Below, in pieces: positions 1-8,340 of a stretch of 35,298 bases of DNA; the stretch's first letter is position 1, and each line of letters begins with the position of its first letter. Origin of the DNA: an uncultured Acetatifactor sp. (lineage in GTDB: Bacteria; Bacillota; Clostridia; Lachnospirales; Lachnospiraceae); assembly GCA_910578215.1 (NCBI GenBank), contig CAJTPH010000006.1, forward strand, positions 55,651 to 90,948, in the 5' to 3' direction. The notes beneath the pieces were generated by a model that was given only the letters and a program-made list of their open reading frames with translations, had not been told where the DNA came from and made no database searches. The position numbers were made by a program, and so were the translations under genes.

Positions 1-80
1 TCGATATTAAAAGACAGGGCTCAACATTGAGACACAGGGTCCGGCATTAAAACACAGAACCCGTTATTAAAACAGCTTCT
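1..80. repeat. 20-bp tandem repeat, four degenerate units
   Basis: Units 1-20, 21-40, 41-60 and 61-80 align without gaps. They share the core ATTAAAAcACAGgg, with variable first bases. The array may extend left of the window. It ends about 45 bases before the ATG at 126. No coding function is evident and its role is unknown. Confidence 0.6.
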
Positions 81-125
81 GTAACAGCTGTGTCAAGAGT
101 AAAACAGGAAAAGGAAGGGGTAAAA

Positions 126-260
126 ATGACACTGACACAAAAACGTATTATTATCTTGCTGGTAATTTGTATTGCAGCCGCAGTTTTAGGGCGGCTGGCG
201 GTGCGGGCATTTATGAACCTGCTGCTGGGCGGAACATTGTTTGGGGGGAACTTTCTATGA
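126..260 (+). CDS. small single-helix membrane protein (44 aa)
   Basis: This short ORF starts at ATG 126 behind a purine-rich ribosome site (AAGGAAGGGG, 113-122). It encodes a basic start (MTLTQKR) followed by a hydrophobic helix at about residues 8-23 and a second hydrophobic stretch near the C-terminus. Its stop TGA (258-260) overlaps the ATG of the esterase at 257 in an ATGA arrangement, the usual sign of translational coupling. I do not recognise a family. It may be an accessory membrane subunit of the esterase or simply a leader peptide that sets the esterase's translation rate. The good ribosome site and the coupling are what support it as real. Confidence 0.55.
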   Translation: MTLTQKRIIILLVICIAAAVLGRLAVRAFMNLLLGGTLFGGNFL

Positions 261-1225
261 GTAAAGAGAAAAAGGGCGGAAAGGGAAGAATTATGTGGGG
301 ACTGATTTATGCGGCGGCATTTGTATCGGTTTTTGCCGTGTCGGCGGCGGTAAAGATGACCTATAATCCTCTGTCGAAGGCGTTTGCTTTTGCATGGGAC
401 GATTCGGTGGGGAGGATTTATACCGATCTTTCTTATGGGGACGGCGCAGCAAATAAGTTTGACCTCTATGTGCCTGCCGATAACGAAAGAGAAAGCTATG
501 GGCTGGTGGTGTATCTTCACGCGGGAGGTTTTACCTCAGGGGATAAAAGCGGTGACGCGGATATTCTGAAGCGCCTCTGTTCCATGGGCTATGTGGCGGC
601 GGGAATCAATTATACGCTGCGTGATGCCGGGCATCCGGAGACAAGCGTCTACTCACAGTCCGTGGAAATTAAGGACAGTATTCCTGCGGTAGTGAAGGAA
701 GCGGAAAGGCTGGGCTATAAGCTGGACAGGATGGCAATATCCGGAGGCTCCGCGGGAGGCTGCCTTGCCCTTATATATGCTTACCGTGACGCCGATACGT
801 CGCCGATTCCCGTGAAAATGGTTTTTGAGATGGTAGGTCCCGCAAGCTTTCATCATGAGGACTGGTCGCCCTATGGTCTTGACAAAAGCCCCCAGGCGGC
901 CGCGGGATTATTCAGCGTCATGTCCGGAAACAGGATCACGGAGGAAATGATCAGGGAAAACGATTATGACGAGGAGGTAAAGGATATCTCCGCCTATATG
1001 TGGGTAAATGAAAATTCCGTTCCCACACTGTGCGCCTACGGCGTCCATGACAAGGTCTGCCCCTTTGACTCGGTTAGGCATTTGATTCGCGCATTGGAAG
1101 AAAATCATGTACCCTTTGACTATATTGAGTTCCCTCATTCCGGGCATGGTTTGCAGAATGATAATAAGCTCTATGTAAAATATATGGAAAAGCTTACCGA
1201 GTATCTGGATAAGTATCTTAAATAA
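257..1225 (+). CDS. membrane-anchored alpha/beta-hydrolase (carboxylesterase/BD-FAE type)
   Basis: A 322-residue protein of the hormone-sensitive-lipase/esterase branch of alpha/beta hydrolases. A basic N-terminus and a membrane helix (about residues 12-32) anchor it, leaving the catalytic domain outside the cell. The catalytic set is visible: oxyanion motif HAGG (88-91), nucleophile S165 in GGSAGG, D265 in GVHDKVCP and H297 in HSGHG. The family hydrolyses carboxyl esters of small acyl or sugar substrates; the natural substrate here is unknown. The start at 257 is chosen because it overlaps the stop of the upstream 44-residue ORF (ATGA). An earlier in-frame ATG lies inside that ORF and is unlikely. 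A bidirectional terminator follows the stop. Confidence 0.85.
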   Translation: MSKEKKGGKGRIMWGLIYAAAFVSVFAVSAAVKMTYNPLSKAFAFAWDDSVGRIYTDLSYGDGAANKFDLYVPADNERESYGLVVYLHAGGFTSGDKSGDADILKRLCSMGYVAAGINYTLRDAGHPETSVYSQSVEIKDSIPAVVKEAERLGYKLDRMAISGGSAGGCLALIYAYRDADTSPIPVKMVFEMVGPASFHHEDWSPYGLDKSPQAAAGLFSVMSGNRITEEMIRENDYDEEVKDISAYMWVNENSVPTLCAYGVHDKVCPFDSVRHLIRALEENHVPFDYIEFPHSGHGLQNDNKLYVKYMEKLTEYLDKYLK

Positions 1226-1284
1226 AAAGACTCCTGTTTGACGGGAAGCGCCGCATTCCGCTTCCTGTCAGACAGGAGTCTTTT
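1225..1284. terminator. bidirectional rho-independent terminator
   Basis: The outer arms AAAAGACTCCTGT (1225-1237) and ACAGGAGTCTTTT (1272-1284) are perfectly complementary. The inner segments TGACGGGAAGCG and CGCTTCCTGTCA continue the stem with one G-U pair. The A-run and T-run on the two sides let it serve both the esterase (plus) and the convergent exporter operon (minus). Confidence 0.9.
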
Positions 1285-1308
1285 ATGGTACGCCGTCCGG
1301 CGCTTTTT

Positions 1309-3075
1309 TTATCTTGCCAGGTCGTAGTACAGCCCTTTCCTTGCCATGAGCTCCTCGTGGGTGCCTTCCTCCGCAATGCCCCTGTTGCTGATATACAGGA
1401 TGCGGTCGGAGTTGCGGATAGTGGATAATCTGTGCGCCACGATAAACGCGGTCTTATCCTTGATCAGAATATCCAGCGCCTCCTTTATGAGGATCTCCGT
1501 CTCCGTGTCGATGGCGCTGGTGGCCTCGTCCAGGATAATCACGGAGGGATTTTTCAGCACGATCCGGGCAAAGCTGATGAGCTGCTTCTCTCCGGCGGAC
1601 AGGCCGCTTCCCCGTTCCTCCAGCACATGATTATATCCGTCCTTCAGCCGCTGGATGAATTTGTCCGCAAAGATAAGCTTTGCCGCGGCAATACATTCCT
1701 CGTCCGTGGCATCCCACTTGCCGTAGCGGATATTGTCCATAACCGTGCCCTTGAATATAAACGGGTCCTGCATCAGTACGCCCACCTCCCTGCGCAGGGA
1801 GAACAGGCTGGCATCCCTTACGTCGGTGCCGTCGATGGTCACGCTTCCCTCCCTCACGTCGTAGAACCGGGTCAGCATATTGATAATGGTGGTCTTTCCG
1901 GCTCCGGTAGGCCCCACAAGAGCGACCGTTTCCCCGGGGCTTACATGGAGGTCGAAGTGCTCCAGAATGTTTATGTCTTCCTCGTAAGCGAAGGTCACAT
2001 CGTTAAAGTCGATCTTTCCCCGGACGTTTTCCAGAATGACGGCGTCGTCCTTATCCTTGATATCAAGGGGATAGTCGATGGTGTCAAACACCTGCTCCAG
2101 GTTGGAGCTGACCTGGGCGAGCTCCTGGATAATGGTGGAGATCTGGGACAGGGGGTCCTGGAAGGAGCTCATGTAGGTGGTGAAGGTTATCACCACTCCC
2201 GCGGTAATCAGATCGTTTCCCGCAAGGATCAGCGCCAGAGCCACGCCGTAGATGCAGAGCGTGCCGAAGTGCCAGAAGATCTGTACAACGGGATGGTTGA
2301 GCCTGCTGCGCTTTGTGATGTCCCACCACATATTAACGCTGTCCTCGTGAATCTGCTTGTAAATGCCCTTGTTTATCTCGATCCGGTTGTAATTCTTTAC
2401 GATCTGCTCACCCATGATGGATTCCACAAGAAACGCCGTCCGGTTGGAGTTTTTAAAACGATGGGCCGTGTACATCTTGCGGAGGTAGGCGCGGAGGAGG
2501 AATACTATGACCATCATGGGAACGATGGTGACAAATACGATCAGCGTAAGCGCCGGGCTCAGGGAGAGCATAAATACCGTCACTACCACCAGCTTTACTA
2601 TATAGATGGCAAACATCATGACGTAATTGGAAAAGAAGTCCGCCAATCCGTTAATATACTCTGTCACGCGGACTACGATCTTGCCGTCCGGCCGGTTGTC
2701 GAAATAGTCGAAGGAGAGTTTTTGCAGCCTGTCAAAAATATCCGTTCGTATCTGCGATATAATTTCCAGCCCCATTTTGCCCATGCTCCGGCTCTGAATA
2801 AACGTGGATATAATTTCCACGGCGGCGAGAAATACCAGCCCTGCGCCCACAAGAGCAAGCTGTCTGTAATCCTCGTTTTCCACCACCTCGTCAACCACGA
2901 GCTTTAACAGCCTTGGAGGAAGCAGCGATACCACCGACGCCACCAGCATCATGCAGCTGACCAGAACAAGCAGCTTTCTGTAGGGGAGGATGTACCTGAG
3001 GGTCCTCCCCAGCTGTTTGATATCTATCTTTTTTTCAATCTTCTCATCCTCAAAGAAGGTATTGCGTTTAGCCAT
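1309..3075 (-). CDS. ABC exporter half-transporter, canonical Walker B subunit of heterodimer
   Basis: A 588-residue fused membrane/ATPase protein of the type-IV (multidrug/lipid) ABC exporter family, with six helices in residues 1-320 and an ATPase domain at about 350-588. Walker A is GPTGAGKT (388-395), Walker B IILDE has the catalytic glutamate E517, and the switch histidine is H548. The signature is altered to LSAGE (492-496). Together with the upstream gene, which has the opposite defects, it fits a BmrCD/LmrCD/TM287-288-like heterodimer with one active and one degenerate ATP site. The start MAKRNTFF at 3075 follows GGGAGGTAACAATC. It overlaps the upstream stop by 8 bases, so the two subunits are cotranslated. 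The cargo (drug, lipid or peptide) cannot be told. Confidence 0.93.
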   Translation of the reverse strand: MAKRNTFFEDEKIEKKIDIKQLGRTLRYILPYRKLLVLVSCMMLVASVVSLLPPRLLKLVVDEVVENEDYRQLALVGAGLVFLAAVEIISTFIQSRSMGKMGLEIISQIRTDIFDRLQKLSFDYFDNRPDGKIVVRVTEYINGLADFFSNYVMMFAIYIVKLVVVTVFMLSLSPALTLIVFVTIVPMMVIVFLLRAYLRKMYTAHRFKNSNRTAFLVESIMGEQIVKNYNRIEINKGIYKQIHEDSVNMWWDITKRSRLNHPVVQIFWHFGTLCIYGVALALILAGNDLITAGVVITFTTYMSSFQDPLSQISTIIQELAQVSSNLEQVFDTIDYPLDIKDKDDAVILENVRGKIDFNDVTFAYEEDINILEHFDLHVSPGETVALVGPTGAGKTTIINMLTRFYDVREGSVTIDGTDVRDASLFSLRREVGVLMQDPFIFKGTVMDNIRYGKWDATDEECIAAAKLIFADKFIQRLKDGYNHVLEERGSGLSAGEKQLISFARIVLKNPSVIILDEATSAIDTETEILIKEALDILIKDKTAFIVAHRLSTIRNSDRILYISNRGIAEEGTHEELMARKGLYYDLAR

Positions 3076-4906
3076 GATTGTTACCTCCCGCAGCGGCAAG
3101 GCTGTCGTAGTCGATGGTGCCCGCATGCTGCTCCTGCTGTACATTGTACACATGCGCGAAGCTTCCGTTCAGCTCCATCAGTTCCTTAAAGGTGCCTCTT
3201 TCCGTGATCTCCCCGTCCTTCATATAGAGAATTTCGTCACAATCCACCACGGACGAAAATCTGTGGGCGGTTATGATTACGGTCTTCTCCGAAAAATTGT
3301 CGTGGATGTTCTGAAGCAGGACACGTTCCGTATTCACATCCAGAGCGCTGGTAGAATCATCCAGTACAAAGATAGGAGCATTTTTATGGAAGGCTCTCGC
3401 AATGGAAATCCTCTGCTTCTGACCGCCGGAAATACCCAGACCTCTCTCGCCCACGACGGTCTTGTAGCGTTCCGACAGCGCGTCGATAAATTTCGCCGCC
3501 TGAGCGTAGGTCGCCGCCTTTGTCACCATGCGTTCATTGATGTCCGGACGGCTGTAGGCGATATTTGACTCAATGGTGTTGGAAAACAGGAATACATCCT
3601 GAAATACATAGGAATACATATTTCTGAGGTTCTCCAGGCTGAAGTCCTTTATGTCATGACCGTCGATGGTAATGGAGCCGTCCGTGATATCGCGGATACG
3701 CACCAGGGTCTTCAGCAGGACGCTCTTGCCGGAGCCGGTCTCGCCGACAATTCCTATTTTCTTTCCGTAGGGAATGCTTAAATGAATGTCCTTTAAAATC
3801 TGCTGTCCGTCGATTTCAAGGCTTACGCCCTTAAGCTCTATATCGGGAGCGTCGCAGTGGAGGCTTGGCTCCAGGCTGTCAGGAACATTGCTTTCCCTTT
3901 CCATGAATTTCTTTAATTCGACCCCTGCCACCATCATCTGCTGCATGTTGAAAATATGGTTGTTCAAGCCCGTAATATTGTGCATGATCCGCATGACATA
4001 GGTGGAGGACGTCAGGATAAAGCCAACGGTAAGGTAACCCTTGATAACCAGAACGGCTCCGATGATGATGGTGCCTATGTACGCAATCTGCTTTATGGAA
4101 TTAAAGGTCAGGTCAAATTTGGACTGCAGCCATATCTGCTTCAGCCGGGAATCCGAAAAGTTGGTGTTGGAGGTGTGGAATTTTTCCTTTTCCAGCTTCT
4201 CGTTCGTAAAGGAACGAACAATGCGGACTGCCGCAATATTTTCCTGGGTCGTCAGGTTCATCGCCGCGCTTCTCTCACGGATTTCCTTAAAGTTTGACCT
4301 TGCCTGCGCCTTGAAGTTCAGCACGGTCTTAATAAGGAAGGGCGAGAGGATCAGTGGTATGATTAAAAATAAAAGGTTTATTTTTGCAATCAGCACCAGG
4401 GTCGCTATCAGCAGGAATATGGCGTCGCCCAGATACGGAATCCGGTGCGCGAACAGCTCCTTGAACATGATGGTATCATGATTCAGTATCTGCAGAAGCT
4501 CGCCGGAGTTGTAGCCTGCGATTGTAGACGAATCCAGCTTCATCAATTTGCCGTAGGTATCATAGCGCAGCTCAGTCTCCAGCTTAAGCCCCACCCACTC
4601 CTGCATCAGGTCCCGGGCGTAGATCAACGCCACCCGCAGCACCAGCAGTATGGTATAGACAACGGCGATGGAAAAGAAAAGCTGCATGCTGTGCACCTGG
4701 CCGAATTTTCCGCTTAACAGGAAATGGAACATTCCGCCGCTGCCGTCCTTGACCGTTTCTCTTTTGATGACAAAGTCGATCAGCATTCCTGCCAGCAACG
4801 GCATCAAAAGCTCTGCAAAGACGCCCAGAAAGCTGAACACTTCCGCGAGGATCGCCATGGGCATTCTTTTTTTAAAGTACCGGAATCCAAATTTCATCGT
4901 TTCCAT
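3068..4906 (-). CDS. ABC exporter half-transporter, degenerate-site subunit of heterodimer
   Basis: A 612-residue exporter half with a membrane domain at about residues 1-330 and an ATPase domain at about 355-590. Walker A is GETGSGKS (388-395) and the signature ISGGQ (492-496) is intact. The residue after Walker B is aspartate (IFVLDD, D517) in place of the catalytic glutamate, and the switch histidine is H548. A D-for-E change in one subunit and a damaged signature in its partner are the hallmark of heterodimeric exporters, in which both defects fall in the same composite ATP site. It is first in a two-gene minus-strand operon. The start at 4906 follows GGAAGG with a good spacer; M4 is an alternative. 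Confidence 0.93.
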   Translation of the reverse strand: METMKFGFRYFKKRMPMAILAEVFSFLGVFAELLMPLLAGMLIDFVIKRETVKDGSGGMFHFLLSGKFGQVHSMQLFFSIAVVYTILLVLRVALIYARDLMQEWVGLKLETELRYDTYGKLMKLDSSTIAGYNSGELLQILNHDTIMFKELFAHRIPYLGDAIFLLIATLVLIAKINLLFLIIPLILSPFLIKTVLNFKAQARSNFKEIRERSAAMNLTTQENIAAVRIVRSFTNEKLEKEKFHTSNTNFSDSRLKQIWLQSKFDLTFNSIKQIAYIGTIIIGAVLVIKGYLTVGFILTSSTYVMRIMHNITGLNNHIFNMQQMMVAGVELKKFMERESNVPDSLEPSLHCDAPDIELKGVSLEIDGQQILKDIHLSIPYGKKIGIVGETGSGKSVLLKTLVRIRDITDGSITIDGHDIKDFSLENLRNMYSYVFQDVFLFSNTIESNIAYSRPDINERMVTKAATYAQAAKFIDALSERYKTVVGERGLGISGGQKQRISIARAFHKNAPIFVLDDSTSALDVNTERVLLQNIHDNFSEKTVIITAHRFSSVVDCDEILYMKDGEITERGTFKELMELNGSFAHVYNVQQEQHAGTIDYDSLAAAGGNNHG

Positions 4907-4948
4907 GTAATCGTACCTTCCTTTGTGTAGTCTGGCATTTTCAGCTTT

Positions 4949-4977
4949 ATTATAAGCACCGCCACGGGAGAAGGCAA
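4949..4977 (-). promoter_or_regulatory. candidate promoter for the ABC exporter operon
   Basis: Read on the minus strand, TTGCCT (4977-4972), a 17-base spacer and a perfect TATAAT (4954-4949) lie about 43 bases before the start codon at 4906. Seen in sequence; not tested. Confidence 0.6.
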
Positions 4978-5201
4978 TGTGTAAAATATTGATATTTGCC
5001 TGCGTTTACAGCGTGTTTTATATGGGTTTTTTTGTGCTGTTTTGCCTGCGTGCCGCTCTGGACGGGGCTTTAAGGAATCTTAAGAAATTAATAAACAATT
5101 TGGATACAATTTGTTTTTATAATGTACCTGCAGATAAGGAAAGCGCGGACGACGCATCCGGATTACGGATTACTGCGCCTGATGCGGATACCGCTGTTTA
5201 A
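4977..5201 (+). CDS. possible small membrane protein (74 aa), doubtful
   Basis: An ORF divergent from the exporter operon, starting at ATG 4977 after GGGAGAAGGCA. It encodes a hydrophobic stretch (residues 4-26) and then an unremarkable polar tail. An AT-rich, promoter-like stretch with TATAAT lies at about 5117-5122 inside it. This could instead mean that the interval 4907-5265 is mostly the upstream region of the amidase gene. I recognise no family. Nothing else is visible in this gap. Confidence 0.25.
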   Translation: MCKILIFACVYSVFYMGFFVLFCLRAALDGALRNLKKLINNLDTICFYNVPADKESADDASGLRITAPDADTAV

Positions 5202-5265
5202 AATAATGAAGGAAATGCGCATGGAGGGAAAACCTTAATACGAGGCATGCGGGGGAGGTAACAGA

Positions 5266-6231
5266 GTGGAAACAGGTACGAAGGATGCTGGAATCGATAT
5301 TATTTCCGTAAGGCGGAATTCTCATCCGGGGAAATATGGGAGCGGGCGGAACATAAGCCGCAGCCATGGGGAATATCAAAGGAGGACACGGGAGCCTGGG
5401 CGTGTCCGGACGGGAGGGAGTGGCGGGCAGAGGACGCTTTTGCCCGATTCGCGCAGGACCAGGGCGAGGAGAAGACAGAGGCTTCAGATACAGTGTCTGG
5501 CGATTACCTTTGGAATAATCACACTTATGGTTCTTGGAGTCAGCCTGCTTGTGAAAAGCGGCCGTGCCTCTGCCGCGGACAACGTACATAGTTTTACGTC
5601 GGGGAGCGCCGGCGGCGCGGGAAATGCCAATGCGCCCCAGAGCCCTGTGAGCGTGCCCCGGGAACCTGCCGGCACAGAGCCGGTTTTCGTACAGGGAATT
5701 CCGGCGGAGGAGTTTGCCGGGCATCCCGAATGGGAGGAGAATTTCCTGACGCCCAACGAGTATTCCAGGCCGGGCGACGAGCTGAAGGAGGTCAAGAATA
5801 TTTTTGTGCATTACACCGCCAACCCCGGCACCAGCGCGGCGCAGAACCGCAGCTATTTTGAGCGGCAGAAGGACGAGCATCTCGCCAGCGTCAGCTCACA
5901 TTTCATAATCGGGTATGATGGCGAGATAATCCAGTGCGTGCCGTTGACGGAGATTGCCTATGCGGTGCAGACTCGGAATTTTGACTCCGTTTCCATAGAG
6001 TGCTGTTATAAGGCGAAGGACGGCTCCTTTACAAAGGAGACCTACAATTCCCTGATCTCGCTGCTGGCATGGCTGACGGACGTGTATGAGCTGGACACGG
6101 AGGACATTCTGCGCCATTATGACTGCGGCGGCAAGAAATGCCCGCTTTATTACACGAACCATGAGGATAAGTGGGAGCTGCTGAAGGAGGATGTGGATAA
6201 CGCCAGGAAAAAGGGGGATTTAGAGCTGTAA
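5266..6231 (+). CDS. membrane-anchored N-acetylmuramoyl-L-alanine amidase (Amidase_2)
   Basis: A 321-residue protein with a long, very basic cytoplasmic N-terminus (residues 1-72, many R), one membrane helix (about 75-96), a Gly/Ala/Pro-rich external linker and an Amidase_2 (PGRP/T7-lysozyme fold) domain from about 165. The zinc ligands are visible: H182 in VHYTA, H284 in LRHYD and C292 in KKCP. HFIIGYDGEIIQ (212-223) is typical of the fold. The family cleaves the amide between MurNAc and L-alanine in peptidoglycan, here probably in the cell's own wall. The start is GTG 5266, eight bases after GGGGGAGG (5251-5258); no in-frame ATG serves better. It is a single gene followed by the palindromic element at 6262. 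Confidence 0.9.
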   Translation: METGTKDAGIDIISVRRNSHPGKYGSGRNISRSHGEYQRRTREPGRVRTGGSGGQRTLLPDSRRTRARRRQRLQIQCLAITFGIITLMVLGVSLLVKSGRASAADNVHSFTSGSAGGAGNANAPQSPVSVPREPAGTEPVFVQGIPAEEFAGHPEWEENFLTPNEYSRPGDELKEVKNIFVHYTANPGTSAAQNRSYFERQKDEHLASVSSHFIIGYDGEIIQCVPLTEIAYAVQTRNFDSVSIECCYKAKDGSFTKETYNSLISLLAWLTDVYELDTEDILRHYDCGGKKCPLYYTNHEDKWELLKEDVDNARKKGDLEL

Positions 6232-6261
6232 TATAGCGCCGTTTCCCAAGCCTGTCTTAAG

Positions 6262-6421
6262 GGAGGAGCATAACAGTTCAGCCATACAGTACCGCGAAGT
6301 CAAAATTGCATCCTTATGCAATTTTGCGAGACTTGCGAGCGCCAAAATGAGTTGAAAACTCATTTTGTGTGCATCAGTGTAACAGTTTAGCCGAAGGCTG
6401 AACTGTTACGGAGGAGCATAA
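6262..6421. mobile_element. MITE-like palindromic element with 13-bp terminal inverted repeats
   Basis: Perfect 13-bp inverted ends, TAACAGTTCAGCC (6271-6283) and GGCTGAACTGTTA (6396-6408), bound a non-coding element. The sequence GGAGGAGCATAA occurs at both edges (6262-6273 and 6410-6421), like a target duplication. Inside are three hairpins: CAAAATTGCA with its complement (6301-6326), CAAAATGAGTT-GAA-AACTCATTTTG (6343-6367) and 14-bp arms around GAA with one G-T pair (6379-6409). It fills most of the 334-base gap between the amidase and rpe. No transposase is present. The rest of the gap (6422-6565) is AT-rich and probably holds the rpe promoter, but I could not pick one. Confidence 0.6.
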
Positions 6422-6565
6422 AAGACACTGTAAAATTATAGACAAGCGCCGAAATCTTTGTTAAAATAAGAAAAGATTGCCCTTTTTCCATTGTGAAGGC
6501 GCGCTGCGTCCCGCATGGCAGACAAGAGGGCTCATATATCTGCGGCGGAGGAATGAGGGATACAG

Positions 6566-7225
6566 ATGAATATTTTAGCACCATCGATTTTGGCAGCGGA
6601 TTTTTGGAGGCTTGGGGAACAGATAAAGGAAGCGGAAAATGCAGGGGCAAGGTATCTGCACATAGATGTGATGGACGGGCTGTTTGTACCGTCCATTTCT
6701 TATGGAATGCCGGTGATGGCGTCCCTTCGGAAGCGCACCGGCCTGTTTTTCGACGTGCATCTGATGATTGAAAAACCTGAGCGCTATGTGAAGGAATTTG
6801 CGGAAAGCGGGGCGGACCTGATCAATTTCCATGTGGAGGCGGCAGGGGACGTGGAGGGAACCATCAAAAAAATCAGGGAGCTGAACAAGAAGGTGGGCAT
6901 CACCGTCAAGCCCTCAACTCCGGCGGCAGCGGTGGAGCCGTATCTGGAGCTGGTTGACATGGTGCTTGTCATGACGGTTGAGCCGGGATTTGGCGGACAG
7001 AAGCTGATGCTGCACTGTCTGGACAAGGTGAGAGAGGTCCGCGCCATGGCGGAGCGCAGGGGGCTGGAAATCGATATCGAGGTGGACGGAGGCATCCGCG
7101 CGGACAATGTGGGACTTGCGCTGAAGTCCGGGGCGAATGTGATCGTCACCGGTTCGGCGGTTTTTGACGGTAATGTTGCGGAGAATGCGGCAAAATTTCT
7201 GGAGATTATGAATGGCCCCAGGTAA
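6566..7225 (+). CDS. rpe: ribulose-phosphate 3-epimerase
   Basis: A 219-residue TIM-barrel enzyme interconverting D-ribulose 5-phosphate and D-xylulose 5-phosphate in the pentose phosphate pathway, cytoplasmic. Hallmarks are all present: APSILAADF at the N-terminus, metal ligands H32 and D34 in HIDVMDG, H65 in HLMI, the phosphate loop VEPGFGGQ (138-145) and D174 in VDGGI. Length is normal for the family. The start ATG follows GAGGAATGAGGG. It is often found beside rsgA in Firmicutes; here it is followed instead by an unrecognised gene, 70 bases downstream. Confidence 0.96.
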   Translation: MNILAPSILAADFWRLGEQIKEAENAGARYLHIDVMDGLFVPSISYGMPVMASLRKRTGLFFDVHLMIEKPERYVKEFAESGADLINFHVEAAGDVEGTIKKIRELNKKVGITVKPSTPAAAVEPYLELVDMVLVMTVEPGFGGQKLMLHCLDKVREVRAMAERRGLEIDIEVDGGIRADNVGLALKSGANVIVTGSAVFDGNVAENAAKFLEIMNGPR

Positions 7226-7295
7226 TGCGCCGCTTTGCCCCAGCCGATAATATAGGTAGATATGATCGGAGCCGGGTCGGGAAGGGGGCGGGACA

Positions 7296-8012
7296 ATGCA
7301 GTTAAACGGAATCGGAAACGGGCACGGGACGGATGCGCATCGTGTGACAAATTGTATGCACAATCATTCTCACATTGACAAGGTGGGCAGCATGCAGGCG
7401 GCAGCATCCGACTCAGGCGTATCGTCCATGATGGCGGCGGAAAGTCAGTCGGATGCGCAGTTTTCCCTGGCGGCGTGGCTGGACAGGACCTTAAACGGCG
7501 GAAGAAGGTTTTGGGGCAGCATCTGGGGAAACGGCGAAGGCATGGGGACGGCAGGTCCCGCAGAGCGTGCGGACAATGGGTCTGGCGCGGAACGGGTGTC
7601 TGCGGCGCTGCCTTTTGCGGAGGATTCCCGGGAGGCGCGGCAGGGTCTGCACACGCCTCAGATTGCCGCGGCGGCTACGGGAGTGCTGCAGCCGCAGGAT
7701 CTGCATAATAATCCTTATTTTTCCGCTGTGGACAGGTCGGAGGACCGGCAGGGCAGTCTTTTGCGCCGGGTAAGGGTGAAGCTTAAGAATATGACGGGGC
7801 AGTTTGCGGGGCAGCTTCCCGGCAGGTTTTTAAGCGCCCAGACAGGGGATTCTTTTCAGGCCAGGCGGGACCGGCCCAAGGAGGATCTGCGAAAGCACAG
7901 CAAATTCCGCAGGGATGAGCTGGAAATAGACTGTGTGCTCACGGACGACAGCTATCTTTTGGATTCCTACGACAGGAAGGGCGGGTACAGCAGGCTTTCC
8001 GCAAAAAAATAG
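7296..8012 (+). CDS. hypothetical protein, basic, low-complexity (238 aa)
   Basis: The start at ATG 7296 is supported by the ribosome site GGGAAGGGGG nine bases upstream. The protein has no signal peptide or membrane helix. It begins with a His/Asn/Gly-rich part (MQLNGIGNGHGTD) and has an Ala/Gly/Ser-rich middle. The C-terminal part (about 155-238) is strongly basic and then acidic, and ends RLSAKK. I recognise no family. The composition suggests a largely disordered protein that may bind nucleic acid or a partner; that is inference only. It lies downstream of rpe in the same direction and may be cotranscribed with it. Confidence 0.6.
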   Translation: MQLNGIGNGHGTDAHRVTNCMHNHSHIDKVGSMQAAASDSGVSSMMAAESQSDAQFSLAAWLDRTLNGGRRFWGSIWGNGEGMGTAGPAERADNGSGAERVSAALPFAEDSREARQGLHTPQIAAAATGVLQPQDLHNNPYFSAVDRSEDRQGSLLRRVRVKLKNMTGQFAGQLPGRFLSAQTGDSFQARRDRPKEDLRKHSKFRRDELEIDCVLTDDSYLLDSYDRKGGYSRLSAKK

Positions 8013-8075
8013 CAGAGGAAAGCAGCTAAGGAAACAGAGCCGTAAAAATATTAAGGGGAAAGTGGTTGACATACG

Positions 8076-8228
8076 ATGGAATTTTATGTTACCCTTTTTT
8101 CAGATTATAAAAGACTGCAAAAAGCATTGACGGAAAGAGTACGTTTATACCCTGCCATACAGAGAGCATTCCGCGGGATTGCCCATAGGACCGGGCCTGG
8201 AGCCGGGCAGCCGGAAAATCCTGCATAA
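8076..8228 (+). CDS. possible 50-residue ORF, unrecognised
   Basis: ATG 8076 to TAA 8228, preceded by AAGGGGAAA at a long distance (about 15 bases). The first half (MEFYVTLFSDYKRLQK) looks protein-like with an amphipathic helix; the second half is low quality. It could be a gene fragment. It lies in the 585-base gap between the hypothetical gene and metG, which otherwise contains only palindromic repeats. Confidence 0.2.
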   Translation: MEFYVTLFSDYKRLQKALTERVRLYPAIQRAFRGIAHRTGPGAGQPENPA

Positions 8229-8340
8229 GCTGAGAGGAATGGGGCAGAATAAATGGAAGATGGTTCCTGAGCGGCGCACCGAGTCCGGCGGACGGATAAG
8301 GCTGCGACAGGTTCCGCCTGTTACAGCGGATAGGGTTATT

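Noticed and set aside
1432..2907. 491-codon plus-strand ORF
   Set aside because: It is antisense to the ABC exporter gene, whose motifs are intact. The translation has no family features and no ribosome site.
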